Under the pieces are notes generated by a model. That model was not told the origin of the DNA, did not search any database, and saw only the letters and a program-made list of their open reading frames with translations. Source: Prorocentrum cordatum (lineage: Eukaryota > Sar > Dinophyceae > Prorocentrales > Prorocentraceae). From it: a stretch of 64,000 nucleotides of DNA. Made by a program: the position numbers and the translations under genes. Each line of letters starts with the position of its first letter. Within the stretch, counting starts at the first letter, position 1. This document shows positions 20,093 through 31,973 of this stretch, piece after piece. Location: NCBI GenBank assembly GCA_963575745.1, contig CAUYUJ010017803.1, positions 19,501-83,500 of the forward strand. Direction: 5' to 3'.

Positions 20093-20944
20093 ATGAGCCA
20101 GACCTGCATCATCGCGCAGGCCGACTTGACGGTCGAGAAGCATAACTTCTACAACATATTCTGCGACACATTGCAGACTTGGGCGCGCCTCCCATTCCCG
20201 ACGAGCCCGCACAAGCTCGTTGGCATGAGCCCCGAAGACATGGAGTATTACAAAGACTGCTCGGCTGCTGGCGCGATCAAGGAGCAGCTCGGCAACTACT
20301 TGGACGAGCACCGCGACTTCGGGAAGATCAAGCTTTACAAAGCAGCGGGAGCAAAGGATCCTACAACAGGCACGCCCGTGCGGGTGCCACAGCCAAGGGG
20401 CGACGAGATCAAGAATCACGAGTTCGTGCCGAAGAACGCGTGGCTCTTCGTCGAGACTAAGGAGGACCCCGTCACCCCAGAGACGATGACGGGCGGCGAC
20501 ATCGCGTGGCCCGACGACGACAATGCGACATCAGGCCACAAGACGAGCGAGGACGGCAGCGCAAACACAGTGTGCTGCTTCATCCAGGAGATAGACGATT
20601 GGCTGACCATCAAGCTGCCGCCGAAGACGGTCGACGTTTCGCGCCCTGGCGGACGCGGCGCGACCGGCCCGCCGCACAACGTGGTGGTGCCCAAGAAGTG
20701 CATCGCATCGAGTATGAAGTGGAAGCACCAGGGCAAAGTGGAGATATCGAACATCCGCATCTACCGCGCAGACGAACACGGCCAAGCAGCGGGGCCTGCG
20801 ATGAGGGCCAACATCATGATCAGCACGACGAACGTCTACGTGGCCGCGCTCTACCCTGAGACGGAGGTGGAGGTCTACAAACAGATCGGCACCAAGCAGA
20901 TCATCAGCCTCGACAGTGGCGACGACGGTGAGGGCCCGCAGTAA
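20093..20944 (+). CDS. Unknown soluble protein, 283 aa
   Basis: A clean ATG-to-TAA frame starting MSQTCIIAQADLTVEKHNFY. Composition is ordinary for a globular protein, with strong GC3 bias, and neither strand has a better alternative. Recognisable segments are FCDTLQTWARLPFPTSPHKL, CFIQEIDDWLTIKLPP, ASSMKWKHQGKVEISNIRIY and a beta-rich end (VYVAALYPETEVEVYKQIG). No signal peptide, membrane segment or known catalytic motif is seen. It appears intronless and lies inside element 2. I do not recognise the family. Confidence 0.7.
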   Translation: MSQTCIIAQADLTVEKHNFYNIFCDTLQTWARLPFPTSPHKLVGMSPEDMEYYKDCSAAGAIKEQLGNYLDEHRDFGKIKLYKAAGAKDPTTGTPVRVPQPRGDEIKNHEFVPKNAWLFVETKEDPVTPETMTGGDIAWPDDDNATSGHKTSEDGSANTVCCFIQEIDDWLTIKLPPKTVDVSRPGGRGATGPPHNVVVPKKCIASSMKWKHQGKVEISNIRIYRADEHGQAAGPAMRANIMISTTNVYVAALYPETEVEVYKQIGTKQIISLDSGDDGEGPQ

Positions 20945-21677
20945 GGAGCTCGACCAGGCTGGTCGACCGGACGGGCAGCCGCGCCGCCAGTCGCGGCAGC
21001 CATAAGAGTTGATTTGTCGCTTCCCTCTGCCACGAAGCGCAAAACAAACAACCATCCTCCGCCCTCCGCCTTCTGCCGCCCCCACCTTCCCCCCCTCTGC
21101 CTCGAGGGGCCCCGCGCCAAGCCCGCGTTGTGCGAATCGGCGATGCGTCGCCGACGCATCGGCGGCATCGCCGATGACGAACCGATGCCACATCGCCGAT
21201 GCATCGGCCCGTGTACCAGGGGGCGGGAGAGGCCCCGTGCGCGATGACCCCCATCCCGCGGACGTCCAGCGCCAGACGGCAGGCAGATCGACAGAGGCAG
21301 GCGAAGTCGGATGTAGGCAGAATGAGGGGGGGAGGCGAGATGACGGAGAGACAAAAGAGGGAGGGGGGGAGGGATGGGGATGGGGGATGGGTGGGGGGGG
21401 GGGGGGTGGGGTGGGGGAGGGAAGGTGCGGTCAGATGAGGGGGTGATGGGGGTGTAAAGATGAAAAGTATAAAAAAAAAAAATTGCACTGCACGATGAGG
21501 ACACCATTGCATTTCAACTCACTTTTAAAAGCGTCGCCACACATGTTCGCACACATGGACACACCGCGCCACTGCGATCGAACGTGAAACGCGATGTAAC
21601 ACGACGCATTGATATGCACGAATTGTGCCTTGCACACGCCAGCTCGCGCAGCACGCCGCGCGATGCCAGAGTGAAAA
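20945..21677. other. Convergent spacer with palindromes and GA-rich DNA
   Basis: It lies between the + gene ending at 20944 and the minus gene ending near 21678. It contains GCGTCGCCGACGCATCGGCG and related CATCGGCGATG dyads (21140-21210), a GGA/GGGGG-rich stretch (21320-21440) and an A run (21471-21481). No gene is supported. Confidence 0.6.
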
Positions 21678-22623
21678 TCAGGGCGAGCAGTCGCTTGACA
21701 AATGAATTGCCATCTTGGCCATGCACACGCCGAATGCCTTCGGATACTTGCCTGAGTCTTTGAGCGCTGGACCGCCCACAACCCAATCTCCGTCCATCTT
21801 CCAGACGGCGTCGCGGCGGCGCTTCGATGGAAGCGTCTTCTTCGGCATCTTCCGCCGCAAAAAACGTGCCGCAATCTCGATCGGAACAGTGGTGTCCGCT
21901 ACCCCCCATGGGAGGTGGCGGGCGGGAGAGTGGGTGGGCAACTTGCACTCGCGAGCTCCTTTGCGCACGTCGCGCCGACCCACCGCCACCCCTCGCCTGT
22001 CGTAGGTGATGGCGCGAAGCGCAAGTAAAGATGTGCACCCCCTTCGGGATGGGAAGAGCGCGGCCAAACGCACCCAACCACGTGCACAGCGTGTTGATAT
22101 GCACGCGCTGCTTGAGCGAAAGGAAAGCAGGGTGGTGCTTGAAAATCGAGCAAACTGGCTGCTCGATTGAAACGTAAACACCTGACAGGCTCAAGTGAGT
22201 ACACATCCAGCTGACGAACAGTGCCATTAAGTTCCCGATGCTCACGAGGTGGTATGACTGATTTCCAACGGGGTCATCAGATGACCTTCCACTCTGCCAT
22301 CGGCTGATCCACGCATAGCTTCGGCAGTCCACACCGACATGCACAAGCCCCTTCTGGCGAACACGGCAGCAGAGGATGGCGCACCACAGCATCCCAGCAC
22401 ATGTAGTGATATCCTGCGACACGTGGTTCACAATGTCGAAAGAGCCCACGCGGTACGACTTGCGGGCCATCGCTTTGCCTGGGGAGTCGCCCCCGCTGAA
22501 GATGCGAGCGAAGTCCAAGTCTCTAACAATCTTGCCTGGTGGAACACGTTGCAAATGCGCGTCAGCACCAGCTCCCCTGCGAGCACGCAGGATTCTGAGG
22601 CAAACCCAGCCGTTGCACAACAA
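21678..22623 (-). CDS. DNA-methyltransferase-like protein (dinoflagellate type), at least 2 exons
   Basis: Exon 1 (to about 22000) encodes IVRDLDFARIFSGGDSPGKA...YRVGSFDI, resembling the FSG SAM-binding motif I of C5-methyltransferase folds. Next is HVGVDCRSYAWISRW at the place of the PCQ loop, and SGVYVSIEQPVCSIFKHHP at the place of the ENV motif. The true catalytic Pro-Cys pair is not preserved, so methylation activity is doubtful. After an intron (roughly 21985-21900) a second exon in another frame gives LRRKMPKKTLPSKRRRDAVW, then DSGKYPKAFGVCMAKMA. An upstream exon near 22840-22640 (LIFVRMVARGSASAGPVPDW) is likely. I know similar proteins as an expanded, poorly understood family in dinoflagellate genomes. 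It is carried inside element 2. Confidence 0.6.
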
Positions 22624-23215
22624 CTACACACAGAAGAACAGACGGCGAGCATTTGCAACCCTCATGCCAGTACGAAGAAGAGCGGGCACAGCCTCCGCCA
22701 CGAATTGCACCTGGCCCCAGCGAGTCGGGTCGGCGCTGGTCATCGCCACTTGCACGACCCAGTCTGGAACAGGCCCCGCAGATGCGCTGCCGCGCGCAAC
22801 CATCCGCACAAAGATCAGCAGAAAGAAAGCCATCACTTGGATCGGGCAACGCCTATGTCGAGCGCGACCTGGAGGTCCAAGCGCTGGAATACACCACGCT
22901 CGAACTGCGACGCGTGACTAGCTTCGGCCAAATTGGCTAAGAGAGCGATCAAGGTTTCGCCCCTCCACGTAGCATAAATACGGGGATGTCCCATATACCG
23001 GATCCTCAGAGGGCTGCATGCCCTTGTTTCCCCCTCCCCCCTGCCCCCCTCCCCCCATCTCTCTCCCCCCTCTCCCTCTCTATCTCTCATGGCCTGTTGC
23101 TGCCGATGGTGATTCCTCCATTCCTTTCTCGTTCTCTCCATCTCCCACTAACTCTCCCCCTCCCGCTCTTTGCCCCCCCTCCCCCCCCCCCTCCCTCCCT
23201 CCCTCTCCCTCTCAA

Positions 23216-23216
23216 C

Positions 23217-23259
<43 letters not shown>

Positions 23260-23322
23260 ATTTCCCTCTCTCTTTCTCTTTCTCTTTCTCTCTCTCTCTC
23301 TCTCTCTCGCTCTCTCTAGTCT
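23216..23322 (+). repeat. CT dinucleotide repeat
   Basis: Runs of TCTCTC with interruptions, preceded by C/T-rich DNA from 23020. It lies upstream of the long + strand coding region and may be 5' UTR or intron. Confidence 0.9.
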
Positions 23323-23383
23323 CGGCTCGAGAGTATCCACTCAGAGCGAGCCCCAGGAGGCAGCCTTCGCGCGGCGAGACTGT

Positions 23384-26300
23384 CATGCCGATGCCTCCTA
23401 CCCCATCCCAAGTCTACGCAGGTATTGCCGCCATGGAGCCACCAGCCCAGCGCCGCAATGCCCGCACATGCAGTTCGTTTCACCCTCAGCTACTGCCTGG
23501 GCCGCTTCGAGAATGCCACTGCCAATTCATCGAGCATAGGCACCAGGACCTTGTCATCTACGTGCCCGTCCTGCACGGGCGCGACCTTCCTGAACCACCT
23601 GGCCACGCCCCACGCGTGCTTCGAGCGAATCTTCACGAAGATCTCCGCATTCTAGAGCACGACGTGTACCACCTGCGCGCTGAGCTGCGCGCGCACCGAG
23701 CTGACCACCACGCCCACCCACGCGGCACTAACGCCGACACCGACGACTTCGTCCAGCACTTGCCCACCCCGCTACGGCCAGGTAATCGGGGAGGGGTCGG
23801 GCTCCCGACTGCTGAGGGAGACGGTGCTGAGAGCGGTCGGGCGTGTCCCACGCCTACCGTCGTCGCGCCGTGCGCGACAAGCAGCCGGGCCCCGACCCCC
23901 CCCCGGGAGCGCTTCCGCGGCCTCGCCAGCACCGCCCTCACCTTCACCGGCATTATCCCGCTGAACTTCGGGTGCGTCCTCGGCCCCACTTCCGGCATCG
24001 TTCTCGGCATCGTCGACGCGGTCCTGCGCACCATCGGCACGGGCACCAGGAGCGTCGTCAACAACATCGTCGACTCCACCAGCACGGCGGGCCCAGCCCA
24101 CCCTAAGAGGGCCGTCAAGGTCGGCAGCATGATCTTCGGCGCCATCAGCACCGCCTGCGGCTCCAAGGGCACGGCGGGTCTGGCCCGCCCCAAACGTGCC
24201 ACCATTCTCGCCGCCGTCATGCTTGTCGTCGCATCGGCCCCAGCATCGACACCAGCACTGCCGACCGCATTGACGCCAGCCCCGACGAGCCCACCGTCAT
24301 CACCTGCCCTGTCCCCTCGCCCGTGCCCGCCAGCGAGGGTGCAGTCTTCAGGCGCACCTTCGGCTGCGGGGGCCGCCATGCCACGATATGTCATGTCCTC
24401 GGCACCTGCAGTGATGAGCCTTTCAACATCCTCTGTCCTGACGCCTCGCCCAGGGCCGCTGGCGAGGGTGCAGTCTTCAGGCGCACCTGACGTCAGTGGG
24501 GCTGCCCTGCCATGCCATGACCCGTCCGCCTTGTCGACATCAGCGTCCGTGCCAATGCCCGCATCGACGTCAATATTGACGCCAGCATCGTCCTCGGCAG
24601 CACCCACGCCCACGTCCATGACGGACCACACCCCAGCACCGCAGACAGCACTGAAGCCAGCTGTAACGACGGCACTGCAGTCAGCCTCGACGCCAGCGGG
24701 GGGCACAGATTCGACACCATCCCCGCCCCCTCCCTCGCCCAGCCCCGCTGGAGGAGGAGGAGACGACGACGACGACCACGACGACCATGACGACGCTGCA
24801 CCGACGCCGGCTCCGATGTCAGCATCGACGCTCGCATCGACGGCAGCAACGACCACAGCTTCGCCGACTCCGACGGCAGCATCAACGGCAGCGATGACGG
24901 CTCCGACGGCAGCACCGTTAGCATCGTTAGCAGAGATGGCAGCTACGATGGCAGCATCGTTAGCACCGCCGGCTCCGACGTCAGTTTCGTTAGCATCGTC
25001 GGCTCCGACGGCCGCATCGACGGCAGCGACGACGGCTCCGCCCGCAGTTTCACAGACTCCGACGGCGGCATCGATAGCATCGCCGGCTCCGACGGTAGCA
25101 TCGACGGCAGCGACGCCACCACTGCCAGCGGCGGCTCCGACGTCAGCATCGACGGCAGCGACGCCAGTACTGCCAGCGACAGCTCCGACGGCCGCAAGAG
25201 ACGTCAGCACCACAATCAGCCACTCTTGCGCTCCCTGTATGGCCACTCGCTCGGCGGCGCCTTCAGGCCCGCCGAAGCCTGGTGACCTACAGACCTCTCC
25301 TCGGCATCATCGTCTCTCAGAGTTGCAGCCAGCTTCGACGCCAGCTCCGACGTCCGTATCGAGGCCAGCACCGATGCCCGCCCCTACGACAGCACCACCA
25401 GCGTCAACACCCACGCCTGCGCCTACGCCGGTACCTACGCCAGAGTTGCAGGCCGCATCGACGCCAGCTCCGGCGTCTCCATCGAGACCAGCACCGATAA
25501 CAGCTCCTACGCCAGCACCGCCAGCGTCAGCACCTACGCCTGCGCCTACGCCCGTACCCACGCCAGAGTTGCAGCCAGCGTCGACGCCAGCTCCGACGTC
25601 TGCATCGAGGCCAGCACCGACGACAGCTCCTGCGACAGCACCGCCAGCGGCACCACCCACTATTTATCCCACCCCGCCGACGACCCTGGGTGTCCCTAGG
25701 CCAGCACCGCCGACCACCGCATCGATTGAGGCGCCCACGTCCACATCAACGTCAGCACCGACGGCCGCATCGAGGCCAGCCTCGATGAGTCCGCAGACAG
25801 TCATTGCTCTGACGCCTCGTCCAGGGCCGCGGGCGGGAGTGCAGCCTTCAGGCGCACTCTCCGCTAGTAGGGGCCGCCATGTCATGTCATGCCACGTCCG
25901 CCTCGTCGCCCGTATCGTCTGTGTCACTATCTGTGCCGACGACTACATCGACGCCACCACGGACGGCAGCTGGGACGTCCACATCGGCAGCGACAGCTTT
26001 CGGGCGACCGCCTTCGACGTCAGCAGTGGCAGACTCGCCGGCGGCGGCACCAACGTTGGCACCCACGTCGGCATCTACGGCAGCACCCCAAACGGCCTCC
26101 ACAGCGGTATCCACGACAGCACCCATGACTGCATCCACGGCGGCATACACGGCCGTGGCTCCCGCGCTCACGTCCGCACCGACGCCAGCATTGACGACAG
26201 GGTCGGCCTCAGTATCGTCGGCACCGACGGCGGCATCGACGACGAGATCGACACCGTCAGGCACACCCACGGCTATTGGGGCCGCCATGCCACGCCGCAT

Positions 26301-29295
26301 CATGTCCGCCACGTCGACACCTACGCCTGCGCCACGGCCCGCATCGACCCCAACAGCGACGTCAGCACCGACGACCGCATCGACGCCTGCCTCGACGAGC
26401 CCTCGGCCATTCACTGTCCTGACGCCTCGCCCAGGGCCGCTGGCGCGGGTGCCGTCTTCAGGCGCACCCTACGCTAGTGGGACCGCCATGTCATGTCATG
26501 ACACGTCGGCCTCGTCGATTTCATCGCCTGCGGCGCAGTCTGCATCGACGACAACATCAACGACAGCATCGGTACAGTCTGCTCAAGGCTGGCTCAAGGC
26601 CTGGTGGGGCGGGCGGGCCACTCAGTCCGAGTGGGGCTGTACCCGCTTAAATTCCCGATCGCACTTGTACTCCCTTAAATTCCCGATCCCTCCACAGTCA
26701 TCGACGACAGCACGGACGGCAGCTGTGACGGCCGCATCGGAAGTGCCAGTCTTCGGGCGGCCGCCCACGGCGGCAGCCATGTCAGACTCGCCGGCGGCAT
26801 CATCGTCTACGGTAACATGCGTACCACTGAACGTATCAGAGCAAATCGGTGGGACAAAATGCGTTGTACTTTTCAAGAGCGTGTCAGGGCAGTGCTGTGC
26901 ACAGTACCCCATGGGCACCCACTGCAACACCCCGTGGGGCAACAACTACAGACCAGCGAAAACAGCCTCACAAGTAACACCTACGCCCACGACTACGGCG
27001 CCACCAACACCAGACCCGCACGCAGCTCCGACACCAGCGACAGCGCCGGCCCCGAGTGCAGCCGAGGCGTCAGCACCAATGACAGCAGCTCCGACGCCAG
27101 CATCGGCAGTGTCAGCATCCACGCCTGCCCCCTGGACGGCGATGTCAGAGCCGAAGGCGGCACCGACGTCCTTGTCGACGCCCGCACCGACGCCAGCACT
27201 GACGACAGCTCTGACACCAGCACCTCCAGCGCCAGCGGCCGCCCCCACCACGCCGGCACCAAAGCCAGAGTCACAGGCAGCAGCGACGTCAGACCCGACA
27301 CCCACCCCGACGTCAACAGTGAGGCCAGCACCGACGACAGCTCCGACGCCAGCACCGCCAGCGCCACCACCCACGCCCGCGCCTACGCCGGTACCCACGC
27401 CAGAGTTGCAGCCAGCATCTACGCCAACTCCGCCGTCCGCATCGACGCTCGCATCCATGGCAGCATCGTCCGTAGTTTCGACACCAGCACTGCCAGCGGC
27501 AGCACCCGCGCCCACGCCTACGCGGGCACCAATGTTGACACCAGCACCAACGCCGGCACCGAGCGCAGCCGAGACGCCATCGCCGACGACAGCTCTCACG
27601 CCAACCCTGCCAGATTCAGCACGCCCTGAGTCGTCCGCGGCGGCACCAAAGGTGGCACCCACGTCGGCCTACACGGCAGCGTTCGTGGAGCGTGTGTGGT
27701 TGGAGGTCATCGAGTGGTACAACGTGGTGTCACCGTCCACGTGGGTCATCCTGTGCGCCACGTACGTCATGTACTACTTCTTCATCGGCTTCCGCGACGA
27801 GTGGCGGCGACGGAGTGCAGCTACAGCGCGGCGGCGGCGCCGACAGCGCGGCGGCGACGTCGACCGCAGACGCCCTTTAGGCCACCAGACGGCCGCCCAG
27901 GGCCGCCCTGGCATCAGCCCCCACACTGCCTCGAGCCTCGAGCCGACCTCCCTGCCAAAACCTGGTAGCACGCCAGCGGGGGCGGCTTCAGCCCCCCCGC
28001 ATGGCACCACGCCTGCCATTCCTGTCATCGGCCCCCACACTGCCTCAAGCCTCGAGTCGACCCCCCCGCCAAAACCTGGTAGCACGCCAGCGGGGGCGGC
28101 TTCAGCCCCCCCGCATGGCACCACGCCTGCCATTCCTGTCATCGGCCCCCACGCTGCCTCGAGCCCTGGGGTGACCTCCCCGCCACAACCTGGTAGCACG
28201 GCAGCGGGGCCAGCCTCGGCCGTCTCGCATGCTCACACGCCTGCCCTGGGTCCTGGCTCCCTCGCAACCTCGCGTGTTAGCACCAGCGCTGCCAGCACTA
28301 GCACTGCGACTGTACGGGAGCACTTCGAGCGCTTCCTCGGACCGCAACCAGCCACCATCGGTCACCTCCGAGCCGTAAACTGCCGTTTGGCCGCTTGGAT
28401 CCCACCACGGCTCCACGCGGGCACAGCGGTCATCGTCCAGGGTCAAGTCCAAAACCCCATCAACGGCCTCCGAAGTATCGTACGGGGGCAGTCCAGCGAG
28501 CACCCCGGCCGCTGGACCGTCACGCTGTCGTCTGGGGACACCGCCCACCTGAGCTGCTCCAGTCTGACCGCCCCTGCACCTGCGCTCCGCGCCGAGATTC
28601 CGTCCCCCAGTACGGGCGCACAGACCAAGGCCCAAACTCAGGGACCCCAGCCCGGCCCAGCAGTGAACCCACGCCACCGTACCTCAGCAGCACAGCGCCC
28701 TGACGTCACGGCAGCAGTACCCTGCAGGCCACCTGCGCTGACCGTCCCACCAGGCAGCCGCGCCCAGACTGAACGCACAGCTGACTGGGAAGTCGCACTC
28801 CGAGACGTCGCGAAGATGCTGTCGCACCTGAAGGAGCAGGACCTGCTCCAACGACTGGAGGCTGAGGAGCGCTCCGACAGGAGGAGGCTGAGGAGGCTGA
28901 GGGCCAAACGCAAGGCCGCAGCAGCCGCCGAGGGGGGCGGCGGGGACGCCGCGCAGGCCCATGAAGAGCCACCCTATCAGGATGCTCCGGCTCCTGCGCT
29001 CCGCCGGGCCAAGCGGATCCTCTTGTCATGGGTGTTGGCCGCGTACCTGCCCCCTCTTGTGACGGTCCCCGACCGCCGCCCTGCTAGGCACACCCACTGG
29101 TTCCGCGAAGCTGGACCACAGTACGACGGACCGAGAAAGGCCGACGCAAGGTGGCTCAAGGTGGTGCAAGGTGATTCAAGCTGTACCCCCTTGAATTCCC
29201 GATCGCGCCAGTACCCCCTTAAATTCCCGATCTCGCTCATGCCGACGCGCAGCCGACTGCCCACCGATGCGTCGAGCTCCGCCTTTGGAGTCTGA
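23384..29295 (+). CDS. Ala/Pro/Thr-rich repeat protein region with membrane segment and beta-barrel-like domain
   Basis: Two long overlapping frames (to 26477 and from about 25879 to 29295) cover this span; a splice or frame change near 25.9-26.5 kb must join them, or they are two genes. The 5' part has an ordinary segment (CQFIEHRHQDLVIYVPVLHG). The middle is dominated by Ala/Pro/Thr/Ser, with a 40-residue unit (TPELQPASTPAPTSVSRPAP) repeated three times at 25318-25660 and again near 27400. A recurrent block around LTPRPGPLARVQSSGAP appears at ~24310, 24430, 25810 and 26420. From ~27680 the sequence is more normal: a membrane segment (PSTWVILCATYVMYYFFIGF), a likely small beta-barrel (AVIVQGQVQNPINGLRS ... 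GRWTVTLSSGDTAHL), then a coiled coil (LSHLKEQDLLQRLEAEE). The low-complexity middle is open on both strands, so its coding status is uncertain; the 3' third is more secure. Confidence 0.45.
26637..26904 (+). repeat. Dispersed repeat, copy A
   Basis: It opens with two AAATTCCCGATC words each preceded by GTAC(C/T)C-CTT (26637-26690). It closes with a 69-bp block starting TCAGAGCAAAT and ending GTGCTGTGCACA (26836-26904). Both blocks recur at 29181-29233 and 29407-29474 with unrelated DNA between them, which suggests ends of a mobile or duplicated sequence. Confidence 0.75.
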
Positions 29296-29474
29296 AAGCT
29301 CCTGGCCCCCGCCCGACTCTGGCCGCAGTTCGGACATGTGGTGACGTTTACCTGAATGTGGTGACGTTTACCCGGCCGGCCACCTTCGCTTTCTACAGCT
29401 AGGTTTTCAGAGCAAATAGGTGGGACAAATTGCGTTGTACTTTTCAAGAGCGTGTCAGGGCAGTGCTGTGCACA
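29181..29474 (+). repeat. Dispersed repeat, copy B
   Basis: The same two end blocks as copy A flank a different interior, which includes a tandem GTGGTGACGTTTACC pair (29338-29371). The left block overlaps the last codons of the upstream frame. Confidence 0.75.
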
Positions 29475-29716
29475 TTGCGCTGGGGCTTCCCATTCACTTT
29501 GCCCTCATCCTGACCAGCGTGGTACGGCCTCGCCCTTGCCGCATCTGTGCGTCCTGCCTTGCTCACCCGGGCGCTGTTCCCTGGTGTGCCGTACCTGCTG
29601 GCGGGGGTGGCGGCTTCTGCCCCGCCCCACGCACCCGTGCCATCACGCCATGTCATGTCTGCCATGTCGTAGCGGGTCCATCCGCTGTGAGGGCCTCCTC
29701 TGCACCCTTGCACTGT

Positions 29717-30243
29717 CTCTGCCTGTGCGCATGCTGGGCCATTCGGCCCCAGCATGTGCACCTTTTCCTCGGCGCGTCTGGCGCCCCTCTGCCGTCCGCC
29801 GCCTGGCCGCGGACTCTGTCACTTTCGAGGCCCGCCAATGGGGGCTAAAGGTTAGCTGGCAGCGGCTGGTGCCGCTGTGCTGTCGGCTAGCTTTTGCCGC
29901 CCCTGTTGGGGTTCTCGGCCTGTACGCACTGTGCTGGGCCACATGGCTCCCAGCTGGTGCACCTTTTCTCTTTTCGTCTCTCTGCCTGTGCGCATGCTGG
30001 GCCATTCGGCTCCCCGCATGTGCACCTTTTCCTCAGCGCGTCTGGCGCCCCTCTGCCGTCCGCCGCCTGGCCGCGGACTCTGTCACCTTCGAGGTCCGCC
30101 AATGGGGGCTAAAGGTTAGCTGGCAGCGGCTGGTGCCGTTGTGCTGTCGGCTAGCTTTTGCCGCTCCTGTTGGGGTTCTCGGCCTGTGCGCACTGTGCTG
30201 GGCCATTCGGCCCCCAGCTGGTGCGCCGTTTCTCTTTTCGCCA
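29717..30243 (+). repeat. 263-bp tandem duplication
   Basis: Two near-identical copies (29717-29979 and 29980-30243), each starting CTCTGCCTGTGCGCATGCTG and containing GCCAATGGGGGCTAAAGGTT. The frame through both is open but is not recognised as a protein. Confidence 0.88.
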
Positions 30244-30590
30244 GCCCGTGCGCCCGCGAGGCACCGCGTCCACGGGGCCTGGGCGCGGGGGCGGGGGGTG
30301 CCCCGTCTCTGCGCGCCGCGCAGCGGCCAAGCGCCCAACCGGCGGTCCGCCAAGCCGCCTTAGCCACGTTCTTCACGTCGCCACTTGCGTTGGGGCCTTT
30401 TTCTTCACGCGGTCTGACAGGTGAGATCTTCATGGTCTGTCCGCCGTCTTTTACTTCAGACGCATTGCGCCGGGGGAGGGGGCCTGTCGCCCGCCCTCGT
30501 ATCTTAAGGCTGCACCGCCGCTAATAGTGTTTTGCGGGTTGTCGCACCGCAGTGCGCCTCGCGGACGGACCCTGGTCCGCCTACTTGTCC

Positions 30591-30762
<172 letters not shown>

Positions 30763-30769
30763 CCTGCCC

Positions 30770-30935
30770 ACGAGTCGGCGATGCGTCGCTGACACGTCGG
30801 CAACGGCATCGACGACGGCATCAATGACGCATCGATGACGCATCGTCGATGCATCGGCCCAGACGTCTGATGCATCGGCGCACGCATTGATGACGCATCG
30901 CCGATGCATCGATGACGCATCGCCGATGCATTGCC
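30770..30935. repeat. GCATCGATGACG palindrome cluster
   Basis: Repeated GATGACGCATCG, GATGCATCGGC and GCATCGCCGATGCATCGATG words, several of them self-complementary. It is placed in the spacer between the convergent + region ending ~29.3 kb and the minus transposase gene ending 31974. Confidence 0.88.
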
Positions 30936-31129
30936 ATGAGCAGCGCGGGGTAGTGGAGGGCGCAGGCCGATCGAGAGGGAGGGGTGGGATGAGAAAGGCA
31001 GGAAGTGATGCCCTCCTTCCGCTCCTCATTCCTCGTCTTCATCCTGCTGCCCTTCCTGATCGATCCTCGCGCGTCCCCCCCCCCCCCCCCTACTCCGCCA
31101 AATCATCCTTCTCCCCCCCCCCCCCACCC

Positions 31130-31970
<841 letters not shown>

Positions 31971-31973
31971 GCC

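Noticed and set aside
21514-22920. Plus-strand frames of 180-190 codons at 22339-22921
   Set aside because: Antisense to the methyltransferase-like exons, which carry recognisable motifs.
23633-25246. 537-codon minus-strand frame with Val/Gly/Ala/Asp repeats
   Set aside because: It is antisense to the Ala/Pro/Thr-rich frame in a region with three-base periodic composition; the composition is the complement of that repeat and has no independent features.
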